From the NCBI GenBank assembly GCA_963703555.1, contig CAVPEV010000043.1, positions 124,001 to 188,000 of the forward strand: DNA of 64,000 bases, in the 5' to 3' direction. Below, one piece after another: positions 18,117-28,291 of this stretch (position 1 is its first letter; each line of letters begins with the position of its first letter). Under the pieces are notes generated by a model. That model ran no database searches. It saw only the letters and a list, made by a program, of their open reading frames with translations, and was not told the DNA's origin. A program made the translations under genes and the position numbers. Source of the stretch: CAVPEV01 sp963703555 (GTDB lineage Bacteria; Actinomycetota; Actinomycetes; Actinomycetales; Cellulomonadaceae).

Positions 18117-19676
18117 TCAGCCCAGCGAGGTCAGCGACGTCATCAGCTCCGGTGCGCGGCGGTCGTACACGCCGCCACCGACCCGCACACCCGCCACGAG
18201 CAGCGCGCCGCCCAGGGCCACCCCGACGACCGCCGCCACCGCACCGAGCACCGGCGAGCGGGAGCTCACCGCGAGGACGGTGAGCACGAGCGACGGCGAG
18301 ACCAGCACGGCCAGGCACAGCCAACCCACGGCCTGCGTCGCCATCCCCGCCGTTGTCGAGCCCTGCGGCGCGGCCAGCGGGCTGGCTCCCGGCGGTGCCA
18401 CCGGCTGGACCACCCAGGCCGAGGCGACGCTGCTCACCCCGAGCGTCGTCGCGAGCACACCGAGGGTGAGCCCGACGATCGGCGCCGTCGCGTCCCACCG
18501 GCCCGTCGCGGCCAGGGACGCCAGCGCGAGCCCGACGCACAGCGGCGCGCCGACCACCGCGCCCGCCCACGCCCGTCCCCACCGGTCCTGCCGGCCGTGC
18601 AGCGGCGCCGCCAGATGGGCCCAGAACGCCGTGCCGTCGTAGGAGATCCCGGCCGCCACCGTCCAGCCGAGCAGGAACGCCGCCAGCGGTCCGAGGGCGA
18701 GCGGCGCCGGGCCGCCGCCGGTGAGGGTGAGCAGCGCCACGCCCGCGAGGGGCGCGGCGACCAGCGTCGTCGCGTACCGCGGGTCACGCGCCCAGTAGGT
18801 CAGCGACCGCGCGGCGACAGCGCCCGTGGGCGTCGAGGGGAACCGCGCGAACAACCCGTCGCCGCCCCAGCGGACCCGCGCCGTGCCGACCCGGGGCGGC
18901 CGCGCCACCGTCGCGGCCAGGGCTCGGTCCCAGCCGAGCGCCGCCCCGGCGAGGCCGGCCAGTCCCACGGCCAGGTGCGCGGCGCCCGCCCCCCACCGGC
19001 CGGCCGCGACGTCGGCGCCGACCGCCCAGGGCGCTCCCCATGGCGTCCACCCCAGGACCCGCGCCACCCCCGGCAGCACCCGTGCCTCGAGCATCGGGTG
19101 CCCCGGCGACAGCCGGGCCAGCGGCACCAGCAGCACCGGCAGCAGGACCACCGTTGCGGCGAGCTCCCGGTACCGCCGCGCGGACAGCACCGGGGCCAGC
19201 GCCGTGGTGAGCGCCCTCGACCCGACCACGCACACCGCCACGCCCAGCGCCCCGCCCAGCACGCCGGCGAGCGCGGCGGCCGGCACCCGCCACCACACCA
19301 GCGCGGTACCGAGGCCGACGACCGTCGTCGCGAGCCCGGGCACACCGACCAGCGCGGCCAGGCCCAGACCGACGAGCAGCGTGCGGCGCGGCACCGGGAA
19401 GACGGCGAACCGCGCCGGGTCCACCGTCGCGTCGACACCGAATGCCAGCAACGGCACGACCCACCACCCGAGCACCAGCAGCGAACCCGCGAGCACCGGC
19501 ACGCTGGTGCGCAGCTCCTCGTCCCGGGTGCCCACCGCGACGAAGCCGCCCAGCGCCAGGACCACCGCGCCGGCGGTGTAGAGGACGGCCACCAGCAGGC
19601 CCACCACCTGCCACGGGCTGCGGCGCAGCCCGTTGAGCCACAGCCGGAGCTTCAGTCGGACGACGGTCGCAACCAC
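18117..19676 (-). CDS. ABC-2 type exporter membrane protein
   Basis: A 519-residue protein made largely of hydrophobic helices, with about 10-12 predicted transmembrane segments, the membrane partner of the ATPase encoded just upstream. There is no catalytic motif. The GTG at 19676 lies inside the end of the ATPase gene (25-nt overlap) with GGGAGGG upstream, implying translational coupling. The pairing of one ATPase with one large permease is typical of ABC-2 exporters for drugs, lipids or small peptides. The substrate cannot be read from the sequence. Confidence 0.78.
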   Translation of the reverse strand: MVATVVRLKLRLWLNGLRRSPWQVVGLLVAVLYTAGAVVLALGGFVAVGTRDEELRTSVPVLAGSLLVLGWWVVPLLAFGVDATVDPARFAVFPVPRRTLLVGLGLAALVGVPGLATTVVGLGTALVWWRVPAAALAGVLGGALGVAVCVVGSRALTTALAPVLSARRYRELAATVVLLPVLLVPLARLSPGHPMLEARVLPGVARVLGWTPWGAPWAVGADVAAGRWGAGAAHLAVGLAGLAGAALGWDRALAATVARPPRVGTARVRWGGDGLFARFPSTPTGAVAARSLTYWARDPRYATTLVAAPLAGVALLTLTGGGPAPLALGPLAAFLLGWTVAAGISYDGTAFWAHLAAPLHGRQDRWGRAWAGAVVGAPLCVGLALASLAATGRWDATAPIVGLTLGVLATTLGVSSVASAWVVQPVAPPGASPLAAPQGSTTAGMATQAVGWLCLAVLVSPSLVLTVLAVSSRSPVLGAVAAVVGVALGGALLVAGVRVGGGVYDRRAPELMTSLTSLG

Positions 19677-20434
19677 GTCAGGCCCTCCCGGTCCGGACGG
19701 CCGCCCACCAGCTCGACGAACCGGTCCTCCAGGGTCGCCCCGGCGCGCACCTCGTCGAGGGTGCCCGCGGCCAGGAGCCGGCCGTGGGCGATCACGGCCA
19801 CGTGGTCGCACAGCCGCTGCACGAGGTCCATCACGTGGGAGGAGACCACGGCCGTGCCGCCCGACGCCACGTATCCGGTGAGGATGTCGCGGATGCCCGT
19901 GGCGGACACCGGGTCCACGGACTCCAACGGCTCGTCCAGCAGGAGCACGCGCGGGGCGTGCACCAGGGCACAGGCGAGGGTGATCTTCTTGGTCATACCG
20001 GCCGAGTAGTCGACGACCAGCGTGTCCTGGTCCTCGGTGAGGTCGAACGCGTCGAGCAGGTCGCCCGCCCGGTCGGCGACCGTCCGGCGGTCGAGGCCCT
20101 GCAGCAGACCCGCATAGGTGATGAGCTGCCGCCCGGTGAGCCGGTCGAACAGGCGCATGCCGTCCGGCATCACCCCCAGCAGACCCTTCACGCCAACCGG
20201 GTCCGCCCACAGGTCCCGCCCCTGGACGAGGACCCGGCCGAAGTCGGGGCGCAGCAGCCCGCTGGCCATCGACAAGGTGGTCGTCTTGCCGGCCCCGTTC
20301 GGCCCGACCAGCCCGAACAGCGAGCCGGTCGGCACGGTCAGGTCGATGCCCGCCACCGCGATCTTCGTCCCGAACCGCCGCCACAGGCCATGCAGCACCA
20401 GGGCCGGCGGCGAGCCGGTGCCGCTGGGTCCCAT
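19652..20434 (-). CDS. ABC exporter ATP-binding protein
   Basis: A 260-residue ATPase of the ABC-2 exporter class. Walker A GPNGAGKTTT is at residues 44-53. The signature is unusual: YSAGMTKK, with Ala replacing the first Gly of LSGGQ, a variant common in CcmA-type exporter ATPases. Walker B is VLLLDEPLESVD and the switch is SSHVMD. The ATG at 20434 is preceded by a TATCCT hexamer ending only 6 nt away, so the transcript may be leaderless. It overlaps the permease gene by 25 nt and is divergent from rmuC. Confidence 0.88.
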   Translation of the reverse strand: MGPSGTGSPPALVLHGLWRRFGTKIAVAGIDLTVPTGSLFGLVGPNGAGKTTTLSMASGLLRPDFGRVLVQGRDLWADPVGVKGLLGVMPDGMRLFDRLTGRQLITYAGLLQGLDRRTVADRAGDLLDAFDLTEDQDTLVVDYSAGMTKKITLACALVHAPRVLLLDEPLESVDPVSATGIRDILTGYVASGGTAVVSSHVMDLVQRLCDHVAVIAHGRLLAAGTLDEVRAGATLEDRFVELVGGRPDREGLTWLRPSSD

Positions 20435-20485
20435 CGGGTCAGGATAGAAGGCCGTCGTGTCACAGGTCGGTGGGACGGTGCTGCC

Positions 20486-21784
20486 ATGCAGATCCTCGTC
20501 CCCCTGATCACGCTGGTCGCCGGGCTGGTCGCCGGCTGGGCGGTCGCCGGCCTGCGCGCCTCCGCCCGGGTGCGCTCCGCCGAGGTCGCCGCCGCGCAGG
20601 TCGCCGCCCGCGCCGATGCCCAGCTCGCGGCGGCCGAGCGGCGGCTGGCCGAGCTGGCCGGGGACCGTGAGCGCCAGGGCGAGCAGTTCCGTGCGCTGGC
20701 CGCCGAGGCGCTGTCCACCAGCAGCGAGCAGTTCCTCACCCTGGCCCAGCAACGGTTGGCCGCGTCCCAGCAGTCCCAGGTCGCCGAGCTCGCCCAGCGC
20801 GAGCAGGCCGTGCGCGCCATGGTGGAGCCGCTGTCCCGCACGCTGGAAGCGGTGCGGACCGAGATCGGCACCGCCGAGCGCCGGCGGGCCGAGGGGCACG
20901 CCGCGCTCGCCGAGCAGGTGCGCGCCATGCAGGCCGCCTCCGAGCGGCTGCGGGACGAGACGGGCCGGTTGGCCACGGCGCTGCGCTCGCCGGCGGTGCG
21001 CGGCCGCTGGGGCGAGGTGCAGCTGCGCCGGGTCGTCGAGGCGGCCGGCATGCTGCCGTACGTGGACTTCGTCGAGCAGGACCAGGTGCGCACCGACGAC
21101 GGCCTGCAGCGCCCCGACCTCGTCGTCCGGCTGGCCGGCGGCAAGCAGGTCGTCGTCGACGCCAAGGTGGCGTTCCTCGGTTTCCTCGAGGCCAGCGAGG
21201 CGACGGACCCTGCCACGCGGGCGGACCGGATGGCTGCGCACGCCCGCCAGGTGCGTGCACACGTCGACTCCCTGGCGGGCAAGCGGTACTGGGAACAGTT
21301 CAGCCCGGCGCCGGAGTTCGTCGTCATGTTCGTGCCGGCGGAGGCGTTCTGGCAGGCCGCGCTGGAGCAGGACCCGGGGCTCGTCGAGTACGCGTTCGGT
21401 CACGACGTCGTCGTCGCGACGCCGTCCACCCTGCTCGCCCTGCTGCGCACGGTCGCCTACGCGTGGCGCCAGGACGCCCTGGCCGGCAATGCGCAGACCG
21501 TCCTCGACCTGGGCAAGGAGCTGCACGGACGGATCGCGACGCTCGGCGGGCACGTGGCCCGGCTGGGCCGCGCCCTGGACTCCGCGGCGGCGGCCTACAA
21601 CCAGACCGTCGCGTCGCTGGAGACCCGGGTGCTGGTCAGCGCGCGCCGCTTCGCCGACCTGCACGTGGTGGACGGCGACCTGCCCACCCCTGCCCCGGTG
21701 AACCCGCAGCTCAGCGCGGTGAGCGCCCCCGAGCTCCTCGCGTCGGCGTCCGAGCAGCTGCTGGCGCTCGACGACGGCCGCTAG
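20486..21784 (+). CDS. rmuC: DNA recombination protein RmuC
   Basis: A 432-residue protein of the RmuC family, thought to limit inverted-repeat rearrangements through a nuclease-like domain. It has an N-terminal membrane helix (residues 2-25), a long Ala/Glu/Arg-rich coiled coil to about 140, then the conserved RmuC core with [26 protein letters not shown] and [19 protein letters not shown] blocks. The VVDAKV motif matches a PD-(D/E)XK-type nuclease fold. The ATG at 20486 starts right at the membrane helix. Its stop codon overlaps that of convergent ispH by 3 nt. Confidence 0.92.
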   Translation: MQILVPLITLVAGLVAGWAVAGLRASARVRSAEVAAAQVAARADAQLAAAERRLAELAGDRERQGEQFRALAAEALSTSSEQFLTLAQQRLAASQQSQVAELAQREQAVRAMVEPLSRTLEAVRTEIGTAERRRAEGHAALAEQVRAMQAASERLRDETGRLATALRSPAVRGRWGEVQLRRVVEAAGMLPYVDFVEQDQVRTDDGLQRPDLVVRLAGGKQVVVDAKVAFLGFLEASEATDPATRADRMAAHARQVRAHVDSLAGKRYWEQFSPAPEFVVMFVPAEAFWQAALEQDPGLVEYAFGHDVVVATPSTLLALLRTVAYAWRQDALAGNAQTVLDLGKELHGRIATLGGHVARLGRALDSAAAAYNQTVASLETRVLVSARRFADLHVVDGDLPTPAPVNPQLSAVSAPELLASASEQLLALDDGR

Positions 21785-22785
21785 ACCGGGCGCACCGCGA
21801 CGGAGCGCCGCTGGCCGCGCGGGTCGTCCCCGGCGGCCTTGAGGTCAGCGCGCAGCTCCTGCGGTAGGGAGAACATGAGCTCCTCGGTCGCGGTACGCAC
21901 CTGCGCCACGTCGGCGAAGCCGTGCACGGCCAGCGCGCCGAGCACGTCCCGCACCAGGATCTCCGGCACCGACGCCCCCGACGTCACCCCGACGGTCGTC
22001 GCGCCGGTGAGCCACGCGGGGTCGATCTCGGCAGCCCGGTCCACCCGGTAGGCGGCGCGGGCGCCACCGTGCAGCGCCACCTCGACGAGCCGCACCGAGT
22101 TCGACGAGTTCGCCGATCCCACGACGATCACCACGTCGCACTCCGGGGCGATCTGCTTCACCGCCACCTGACGGTTCTGCGTCGCGTAGCAGATGTCGTC
22201 GCTCGGCGGGTCCTGCAGCGCCGGGAAGCGCTCGCGCAGGCGGCGCACCGTCTCCATCGTCTCGTCGACGGACAGCGTGGTCTGCGAGGTCCACACCACC
22301 CGCTCCGGGTCCCGCACGACCACCCGGTCCACGTCGTCAGGGGAGTTGACCACCTGGACCTGCTCGGGCGCCTCCCCCTGTGTGCCCTCGACCTCCTCGT
22401 GGCCGGCGTGGCCGATCAGCAGGATGTCGAGGTCCTCCCGGGCGAACCGGCGGACCTCCTTGTGCACCTTCGTCACCAGGGGGCACGTCGCGTCGATCGT
22501 GCGCAGCGAACGCGCGTCCGCGGCCGCGCGCACCTGCGGGGACACGCCGTGCGCGGAGAACACCACCCGCGCCCCCTCCGGCACCTCGTCCACCTCGGTG
22601 ACGAACACCGCGCCCCGCGCCGCGAGCGCCTCGACGACGTGCTTGTTGTGGACGATCTCCTTGCGCACGTACACCGGTGCGCCGTAGTGCTCCAGCGCCT
22701 GCTCCACGGCGTCGACCGCCCGGTCCACCCCGGCGCAGTACCCGCGCGGTGCGGCGAGCAGGACTCGCTTGCCTGGCTGGTTCAC
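21781..22785 (-). CDS. ispH: 4-hydroxy-3-methylbut-2-enyl diphosphate reductase (IspH)
   Basis: A 334-residue iron-sulfur enzyme, last step of the MEP isoprenoid pathway, making IPP and DMAPP. The three cluster-binding cysteines are present: GYCAGVDRA near the N-terminus, [11 protein letters not shown] in the middle and [11 protein letters not shown] further on. The HGVSP and SNSVRLVE motifs that contact substrate are conserved. Length is normal. It is divergent from xseA with a short 43-nt gap and convergent with rmuC. The window also contains ispE of the same pathway. Confidence 0.96.
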   Translation of the reverse strand: MNQPGKRVLLAAPRGYCAGVDRAVDAVEQALEHYGAPVYVRKEIVHNKHVVEALAARGAVFVTEVDEVPEGARVVFSAHGVSPQVRAAADARSLRTIDATCPLVTKVHKEVRRFAREDLDILLIGHAGHEEVEGTQGEAPEQVQVVNSPDDVDRVVVRDPERVVWTSQTTLSVDETMETVRRLRERFPALQDPPSDDICYATQNRQVAVKQIAPECDVVIVVGSANSSNSVRLVEVALHGGARAAYRVDRAAEIDPAWLTGATTVGVTSGASVPEILVRDVLGALAVHGFADVAQVRTATEELMFSLPQELRADLKAAGDDPRGQRRSVAVRPV

Positions 22786-22828
22786 CTCCTCAGTCTAGGC
22801 AGTGTCCTTGCCGTGGCAGGGTGGGGCC

Positions 22829-24163
22829 GTGGCTGACGGACCCTCGGACGACGCGCGGCCGGCGGGTGCGCCGACTCCGTCGGACACGCGAGCACCGGGC
22901 CCGCGATCGCCGCTGAGCGCGCCTGGAGCCGCGGAGCTTCCCGCCCGCGCCCTGGACACCACGGCCGAGCGTCCGTGGCCGGTGCGCCTGCTCGCCACGA
23001 AGATCGCCGAGTACGTGCACCGGATGGCGCCGGTGTGGGTGGAGGGCCAGGTCGTCCAGCTCAACCGCAGGCCCGGCGCGGGCATCGCCTTCCTCACCCT
23101 GCGGGACACCGACGCGGACATGTCCCTGCCGGTCGCGCTGTCGCCGGCGGTGCTCGCCGCGGCCGGCACCCCCGTGACGGAGGGGGCGCGCGTCGTCGTG
23201 CACGCCCGGCCGACGTTCTGGACCAAGCGCGGCTCCCTGCAACTCACCGCGGACGCCGTGCGGGCGGTCGGCGTCGGGGAGCTGCTCGCCCGGATCGAGC
23301 ACCTCAAGCGGATCCTCGCGGCGGAGGGCCTGTTCGACGCGGACCGCAAGGTGCCGCTGCCGTTCCTCCCCGCGGTCGTCGGCCTGGTCTGCGGTCGCGA
23401 CTCCAAGGCCGAGCACGACGTCGTGGTCAACGCCCGGGCCCGCTGGCCCCAGGTGGAGTTCGTCGTCCGCCAGGTGGCCGTGCAGGGTGTCGCGGCGGTC
23501 CCCGAGGTCACCGCGGCGATCGCCGAGCTCGACGCAGACCCCCGGGTGGAGGTGATCGTCGTGGCACGAGGCGGTGGCGCGGTGGAGGACCTCCTGCCGT
23601 TCAGCAACGAGACCCTCGTGCGTGCGGCAGCCGCCTGCCGCACGCCGCTGGTCAGCGCGATCGGCCACGAGACGGACACCCCGCTGCTCGACCTCGTCGC
23701 GGACTACCGGGCCTCGACCCCGACCGACGCCGCCAAGCGCATCGTCCCGGACGTCACCCAGGAGCGGGCCCGCCTGGCCGAGTGCCGCGACCGGATGCGC
23801 GCCGCGGTCCACCGCAGGCTGCGCCAGGAGCAGACGGTCCTCGACGCGCTGCGCGCCCGCCCGGTCCTGGCGGCACCACGCAGCCTCGTCGACACCCGCG
23901 AGCAGGCCGTGCAGCGCTGGCGCTGCGATGCGTACCAGGCGATGGACCACCTCGTCGAGCGGGCTGCCGGTCAGCTGCACGCCCTGGTCGGCCAGGTCCG
24001 GGCGCTTTCCCCGGCCGCCACGCTGGACCGCGGGTACGCCGTGGTCCAGCGTGGCGACGGGGCCGTCGTCCGTGACCCGGCAGCGGTCTCCCCCGGTGAC
24101 CCACTGCGGATCAGGGTGGCGCGCGGCGAGATCGCCGCCCGCGTCGACCGGCTGGTTGGATGA
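22829..24163 (+). CDS. xseA: Exodeoxyribonuclease VII large subunit
   Basis: The catalytic subunit (444 residues from this start) of exonuclease VII, which degrades single-stranded DNA to oligonucleotides. It has an N-terminal OB-fold (WPVRLLATKIAEYVHRMAPVWVEGQV) followed by the nuclease domain with VVARGGGAVEDLLPFSNE and SAIGHETDTPLLDLVADYRA, then a coiled-coil region and a C-terminal beta segment (LDRGYAVVQ). The exact start is uncertain: GTG at 22829 and GTG at 22802 are both in frame, and an N-terminal tail of about 45 low-complexity residues precedes the OB-fold. xseB follows 4 nt after its stop. Confidence 0.93.
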   Translation: MADGPSDDARPAGAPTPSDTRAPGPRSPLSAPGAAELPARALDTTAERPWPVRLLATKIAEYVHRMAPVWVEGQVVQLNRRPGAGIAFLTLRDTDADMSLPVALSPAVLAAAGTPVTEGARVVVHARPTFWTKRGSLQLTADAVRAVGVGELLARIEHLKRILAAEGLFDADRKVPLPFLPAVVGLVCGRDSKAEHDVVVNARARWPQVEFVVRQVAVQGVAAVPEVTAAIAELDADPRVEVIVVARGGGAVEDLLPFSNETLVRAAAACRTPLVSAIGHETDTPLLDLVADYRASTPTDAAKRIVPDVTQERARLAECRDRMRAAVHRRLRQEQTVLDALRARPVLAAPRSLVDTREQAVQRWRCDAYQAMDHLVERAAGQLHALVGQVRALSPAATLDRGYAVVQRGDGAVVRDPAAVSPGDPLRIRVARGEIAARVDRLVG

Positions 24164-24167
24164 CGAG

Positions 24168-24470
24168 GTGGCCACCACCCCGCACGCCGACGACACCGGC
24201 ACCGACACCGCAACCATGAGCTACGAGCAGGCCCGCGACGAGCTCGTCCAGGTGGTCGCCCGCCTGGAGGCGGGCGGCGCCACGCTCGAGGAGTCGCTCC
24301 AGCTCTGGGAACGTGGCGAGGCGCTGGCCGCTCGGTGCCAGGAGTGGCTCGACGGCGCCCGTCGTCGGCTCGCCGAGGCCGGCGGCCGGAGTGCTGCCGA
24401 GCACCCGACTCAGCCGTCGGCGGACAGCCCCGCCGCGCCGGTCGACGGTCCCGCCGCGCCGGCCGGCTGA
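24168..24470 (+). CDS. xseB: Exodeoxyribonuclease VII small subunit
   Basis: The small subunit of exonuclease VII, about 100 residues from the GTG at 24168 or 84 from the ATG at 24216. The conserved family core is clear: MSYEQARDELVQVVARLE, then GGATLEESLQLWERGEALAARCQEWL. Several copies bind the XseA coiled coil. The tail is rich in Ala, Pro and Ser. The close spacing after xseA supports co-transcription. The ATG start gives the more usual length, so the first 16 residues are doubtful. Confidence 0.9.
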   Translation: MATTPHADDTGTDTATMSYEQARDELVQVVARLEAGGATLEESLQLWERGEALAARCQEWLDGARRRLAEAGGRSAAEHPTQPSADSPAAPVDGPAAPAG

Positions 24471-24501
24471 CCGCGAGCGCCGCGGTGGGTCCGATGGCAC
24501 G

Positions 24502-25128
24502 ATGTCCGCCGTGGCCGACCGCACCCCTGCCCAGGCGTGGGCGAACCTGCGGGCCGGCAACGACCGGTTTGCCCGCGGGCAGGCCGAGCACCCGCGCCGG
24601 GGGCTGCGCCGACGCGCCGAGCTGGTCGCCGAGCAGCACCCGTCCGCCGTCGTCCTGGGCTGCTCCGACTCCCGCGTGCCACCCGAGGTCGTGCTGGACC
24701 AGGGGCTCGGCGACCTGTTCGTGGTGCGGACCGCGGGGCACGTCCTGGATCCTGCCGTGCTGGGATCCGTCGAGTTCGGGGTCGCGGTGCTCGGGGCCCC
24801 GCTGGTCGTCGTGCTGGGCCATGAGGGGTGCGGCGCGGTGGCGGCGGCGGTCGCCGCCCGCGCCACGGGGGAGCTGCCGCCCGGGTCCATCCGCGCCGTC
24901 GTCGAGCGCATCCTCCCGTCGGCCCCCACGCCGGGTGGCGGCACGGGCGTCCCGGACGCAACCGAGCTGGGCCGTCGGCACGTCCGGCGCACGGTCCGCA
25001 CCCTGGCCCAGACGCCCGCACTGCTGGCCGCCGCCGTCGCGGCGGCCAGGTGCGCCGTCCTCGGGCTGGAGTACGGCCTCACCGACGGCCGGGTCCGGCT
25101 CATCGAGACGGTCGGCCGGGTCGACTGA
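24502..25128 (+). CDS. Beta-class carbonic anhydrase
   Basis: A 208-residue zinc enzyme interconverting carbon dioxide and bicarbonate in the cytoplasm. The zinc ligands are C54 in GCSDSR, H107 and C110 in GHEGCG, and the D56-R58 dyad that gates the active site is present. The rest of the beta-CA core ([30 protein letters not shown]) is intact. A GTG nine nt after the ATG is an alternative start. It sits between xseB and fumC, a place where related actinobacteria usually have glpX. Confidence 0.93.
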   Translation: MSAVADRTPAQAWANLRAGNDRFARGQAEHPRRGLRRRAELVAEQHPSAVVLGCSDSRVPPEVVLDQGLGDLFVVRTAGHVLDPAVLGSVEFGVAVLGAPLVVVLGHEGCGAVAAAVAARATGELPPGSIRAVVERILPSAPTPGGGTGVPDATELGRRHVRRTVRTLAQTPALLAAAVAAARCAVLGLEYGLTDGRVRLIETVGRVD

Positions 25129-25178
25129 CGGGCCCGACCGGCGCCACCTCCTCGGCGCTGCGATGCCAGACTGGCCCG

Positions 25179-26588
25179 ATGACCGACGCCGCCCAGCGGA
25201 CGTACCGCATCGAGCACGACACCATGGGGGAGGTCCGCGTCCCCGCGGAGGCGCTCTACCGGGCGCAGACCCAGCGAGCCGTGGAGAACTTCCCGATCTC
25301 CGGCACCCGGCTGGAGCGCACGCACATCGAGGCGCTCGCCCGGATCAAGAAGGCCGCGGCACGGGCCAACGCCGAGCTCGGTGTGCTGCCGGCGGACCTC
25401 GCCGATGCCATCGCGGGCGCGGCGGACGAGGTCGCGCTCGGCCGCCACGACGACCAGTTCCCGGTCGACGTCTACCAGACCGGCTCCGGCACCAGCTCCA
25501 ACATGAACGCCAACGAGGTCATCGCGACCCTTGCCGCCCGCCGCCTCGGCCGGGACGTGCACCCCAACGACCACGTCAACGCATCCCAGTCGTCCAACGA
25601 CGTGTTCCCCACGTCCGTGCACGTGGCCGCCACCCGTGGCGTGCTCCACGACCTGGTCCCGGCCCTGGAGCACCTGGCCGGGGCCCTGGAGGCCAAGGCC
25701 GCCGAGCTGGCCGACGTCGTCAAGGCGGGGCGCACCCACCTGATGGACGCCACGCCGGTGACGCTCGGCCAGGAGCTCGGCGGGCACGCCGCCGCGGTGC
25801 GCCGCGGCATCGAGCGCCTGCAGGCCGCGGTGCCCCGCGTCGGCGAGGTACCGCTCGGCGGCACCGCCGTGGGGACCGGCATCAACACCCCTGTCGGCTT
25901 TCCGCAACGGGTCATCGCCCTGCTCCGCGAGGACACCGGGCTGCCGCTCACCGAGGCGCGGGACCACTTCGAGGCCCAGGGAGCCCGCGACGGCCTCGTC
26001 GAGCTGTCCGGCGCGCTGCGGTCCGTCGCGGTGAGCCTCACGAAGATCTGCAACGACCTGCGCTGGATGGCCTCGGGGCCGCGCACCGGCCTGGCCGAGA
26101 TCGCCCTGCCCGACCTCCAGCCCGGCTCCTCGATCATGCCCGGCAAGGTCAACCCGGTCGTCCCGGAGGCGGTGCTCATGGTCTGCTCGCGGGTGGTCGG
26201 CAACGACGCGACCGTGGCCTGGGCCGGGGCCAGCGGCGCGTTCGAGCTCAACGTGCAGGTCCCGGTGATGGCGCTCGGCGTGCTGGAGTCCCTGCGGCTG
26301 CTCAGCACGTCGACACGGCTGCTCGCCGACCGTGCGGTCGCGGGCATCGTGGCGAACGCCGAGCGGGCCCGCGGGTACGCGGAGTCCTCCCCGGCCATCG
26401 TCACGCCGCTCAACCGGGTCGTGGGCTACGAGGCCGCCGCCCGGATCGCCAAGCACGCCGTCGCCCATGGCAGCACGATCCGCGAGGCGGTCGTGGAGCT
26501 GGGTTACGTCGAGCGCGGCGAGATCACCGAAGCGGACCTGGACCGCCTGCTCGACGTGCTGGCCATGACGCGCCCGCCGCACGGCTGA
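25179..26588 (+). CDS. fumC: Class II fumarate hydratase
   Basis: A 469-residue iron-independent fumarase of the TCA cycle, forming malate from fumarate as a homotetramer. Family signatures are intact: [14 protein letters not shown], the catalytic-loop signature [26 protein letters not shown] and the [18 protein letters not shown] block. The ATG at 25179 precedes a short tail and the usual [11 protein letters not shown] start. It is convergent with phoH2, and a GC-rich imperfect hairpin lies between them. Confidence 0.96.
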   Translation: MTDAAQRTYRIEHDTMGEVRVPAEALYRAQTQRAVENFPISGTRLERTHIEALARIKKAAARANAELGVLPADLADAIAGAADEVALGRHDDQFPVDVYQTGSGTSSNMNANEVIATLAARRLGRDVHPNDHVNASQSSNDVFPTSVHVAATRGVLHDLVPALEHLAGALEAKAAELADVVKAGRTHLMDATPVTLGQELGGHAAAVRRGIERLQAAVPRVGEVPLGGTAVGTGINTPVGFPQRVIALLREDTGLPLTEARDHFEAQGARDGLVELSGALRSVAVSLTKICNDLRWMASGPRTGLAEIALPDLQPGSSIMPGKVNPVVPEAVLMVCSRVVGNDATVAWAGASGAFELNVQVPVMALGVLESLRLLSTSTRLLADRAVAGIVANAERARGYAESSPAIVTPLNRVVGYEAAARIAKHAVAHGSTIREAVVELGYVERGEITEADLDRLLDVLAMTRPPHG

Positions 26589-26603
26589 CCTGCCCGCCGG
26601 CCT

Positions 26604-26647
26604 GCGCCGGGTCGCCCGGTACCCGTCCGCCACGTCGGGCCCGGCGC
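26604..26647. terminator. Possible hairpin between fumC and phoH2
   Basis: An 8-nt inverted repeat (GCGCCGGG at 26604-26611, CCCGGCGC at 26640-26647) with a 28-nt loop lies between the convergent stops. The right arm also belongs to a perfect 14-bp palindrome at 26639-26652. There is no T-tract. It could slow transcription from both sides, but in such GC-rich DNA this may be chance. Confidence 0.3.
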
Positions 26648-26654
26648 CGGGCGG

Positions 26655-28013
26655 TCACACCTCGATGCCGTCGAACATCTCGGTGACCAGCGCAGCGATC
26701 GGCGAGCGCTCCGACCGGGTGAGCGTGACGTGGGCGAACAGCGGGTGACCCTTGAGCGCCTCGATGACGGCGGCGACGCCGTCATGCCGGCCGACCCGCA
26801 GGTTGTCCCGCTGGGCGACGTCGTGGGTGAGCACCACCCGCGAGCCCTCGCCGATCCGGGACAGCACGGTGAGCAGGACGTTGCGCTCCAGCGACTGCGC
26901 CTCGTCGACGATGACGAACGCGTCGTGCAGCGTGCGCCCACGGATGTGGGTGAGCGGCAGGACCTCGAGCATGCCGCGAGCCACGACCTCCTCGACGACG
27001 GCCGGGCTGACCACCGCGCCCAGGGTGTCGAACACCGCCTGCGCCCAGGGGCCCATCTTGTCCTGCTCGCCGCCCGGCAGGTACCCGAGCTCCTGGCCGC
27101 CCACGGCGTACAGCGGCCGGAACACGACGACCTTGCGGTGCTGGCGCCGCTCGAGCACCGCCTCCAGCCCGGCGCACAGCGCGAGCGCCGACTTACCCGT
27201 GCCGGCCCGACCCCCCAGGGACACGATCCCGATCTCCTCGTCCAGCAGCAGGTCGATGGCCACCCGCTGCTCGGCGCTGCGGCCGCGGACGCCGAACACC
27301 TCCCGGTCGCCCCGGACCAGTCGCAGCAGCTTGTCCGGGGTGACCCGACCCAGCGCGGACCCCCGCGGGCTGTGCAGGACGAGACCGGTGTGACAGGGCA
27401 GGTCGCGGCCCACCGCACCGTCCACGTCGACCAGGGCGATCTCCTCGCTGCGCCACAGCTCGGCCATCTGCGCCTCGGTGAGCTCCAGGGTGTCCATCCC
27501 GGTCCAGCCGGAGTCGACGGTCAGCTCCGCGCGGTACTCCTCGGCGCGCAGGCCGACAGCCGCTGCCTTGACCCGCATCGGCAGGTCCTTGGACACCACC
27601 GTGACGTCGCACCCCTCGGCGGCCAGGTTCGCCGCGACCGCGAGGATGCGGCTGTCGTTGTCGCCGAGCCGGAAGCCGGCGGGCAGCACCGCCGGGTCGA
27701 CGTGGTTGAGCTCGACCCGCAGCGTTCCGCCCTGGTCCCCGACGGGGATCGGCCGGTCCAGCCGGCCGTGCAGCACCCGCAGGTCGTCGAGCAGGTGCAG
27801 CGCGGACCGGGCGAAGTAGCCCAGCTCGGCATGGTGGCGCTTGGCCTCGAGCTCCGTGACGACGACGACGGGCAGCACGACGTCGTGCTCGGCGAACCGG
27901 AAGATCGCGCGCGGGTCGGACAGCAGGACCGAGGTGTCGAGCACGTGCGTGCGGCGCGCCCCTGGCGCGGTCTGGGTGGTGACGCGGGTCTGGCTGCTGG
28001 GGATGCTCGCCAC
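26655..28013 (-). CDS. phoH2: PhoH2: PIN-domain ribonuclease fused to PhoH ATPase
   Basis: A 452-residue two-domain protein. Residues about 20-160 form a PIN nuclease domain with acidic residues D26 (VLDTSVL), E55 (TELEAK), D118/D120 (LGDNDSR) and D143. Residues about 215-450 form a PhoH ATPase with Walker [11 protein letters not shown] (267-276) and a Walker B-like FVIVDEAQ. In mycobacteria such proteins unwind and cleave RNA and are encoded after a small antitoxin gene, phoAT. I chose the GTG at 28013 because GGAGGGAG lies just upstream; the frame stays open to 28235 but that part is Arg/Pro-rich and unconvincing. No phoAT-like gene is evident upstream. Confidence 0.92.
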   Translation of the reverse strand: MASIPSSQTRVTTQTAPGARRTHVLDTSVLLSDPRAIFRFAEHDVVLPVVVVTELEAKRHHAELGYFARSALHLLDDLRVLHGRLDRPIPVGDQGGTLRVELNHVDPAVLPAGFRLGDNDSRILAVAANLAAEGCDVTVVSKDLPMRVKAAAVGLRAEEYRAELTVDSGWTGMDTLELTEAQMAELWRSEEIALVDVDGAVGRDLPCHTGLVLHSPRGSALGRVTPDKLLRLVRGDREVFGVRGRSAEQRVAIDLLLDEEIGIVSLGGRAGTGKSALALCAGLEAVLERRQHRKVVVFRPLYAVGGQELGYLPGGEQDKMGPWAQAVFDTLGAVVSPAVVEEVVARGMLEVLPLTHIRGRTLHDAFVIVDEAQSLERNVLLTVLSRIGEGSRVVLTHDVAQRDNLRVGRHDGVAAVIEALKGHPLFAHVTLTRSERSPIAALVTEMFDGIEV

Positions 28014-28257
28014 GACGTGCTCCCTCCGGCGCCTGCGCGCCGCATCGGGCGCCTCCCGCCGGCTGACCCCTGCGGGCCCCGGCGCTCGGCGGTGGGACGG
28101 GGGCGGCCGGCGCACGAGGGCCGGGTCCGGCCCTCCCCACGGAGCACGTGCTCCATCGGCTGGCCTCCCGCGGACGACGGGTGCCGTCCGTGCGTTCGAC
28201 GCTAGGCCGCGGGTCGCCCGTGCTGGCGGCGACACGCGGCCGCCGTCACCGAGAATT

Positions 28258-28283
28258 CACCGGGCGGACACCCCCACCCGGCG
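28258..28283 (-). terminator. Candidate terminator hairpin after uppS
   Basis: CACCGGGCG at 28258-28266 and CACCCGGCG at 28275-28283 form a 9-bp stem with two G-U pairs and an 8-nt loop. It begins 9 nt past the uppS stop. No T-tract follows. It sits at the end of a 278-nt gap before the phoH2 start that otherwise shows no coding or RNA feature I can support. Confidence 0.45.
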
Positions 28284-28291
28284 ACGCGCGC

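Noticed and set aside
28014..28235. N-terminal extension of PhoH2 by 74 codons
   Set aside because: Arg/Pro-rich, no domain, and the GTG at 28013 has a good ribosome site.
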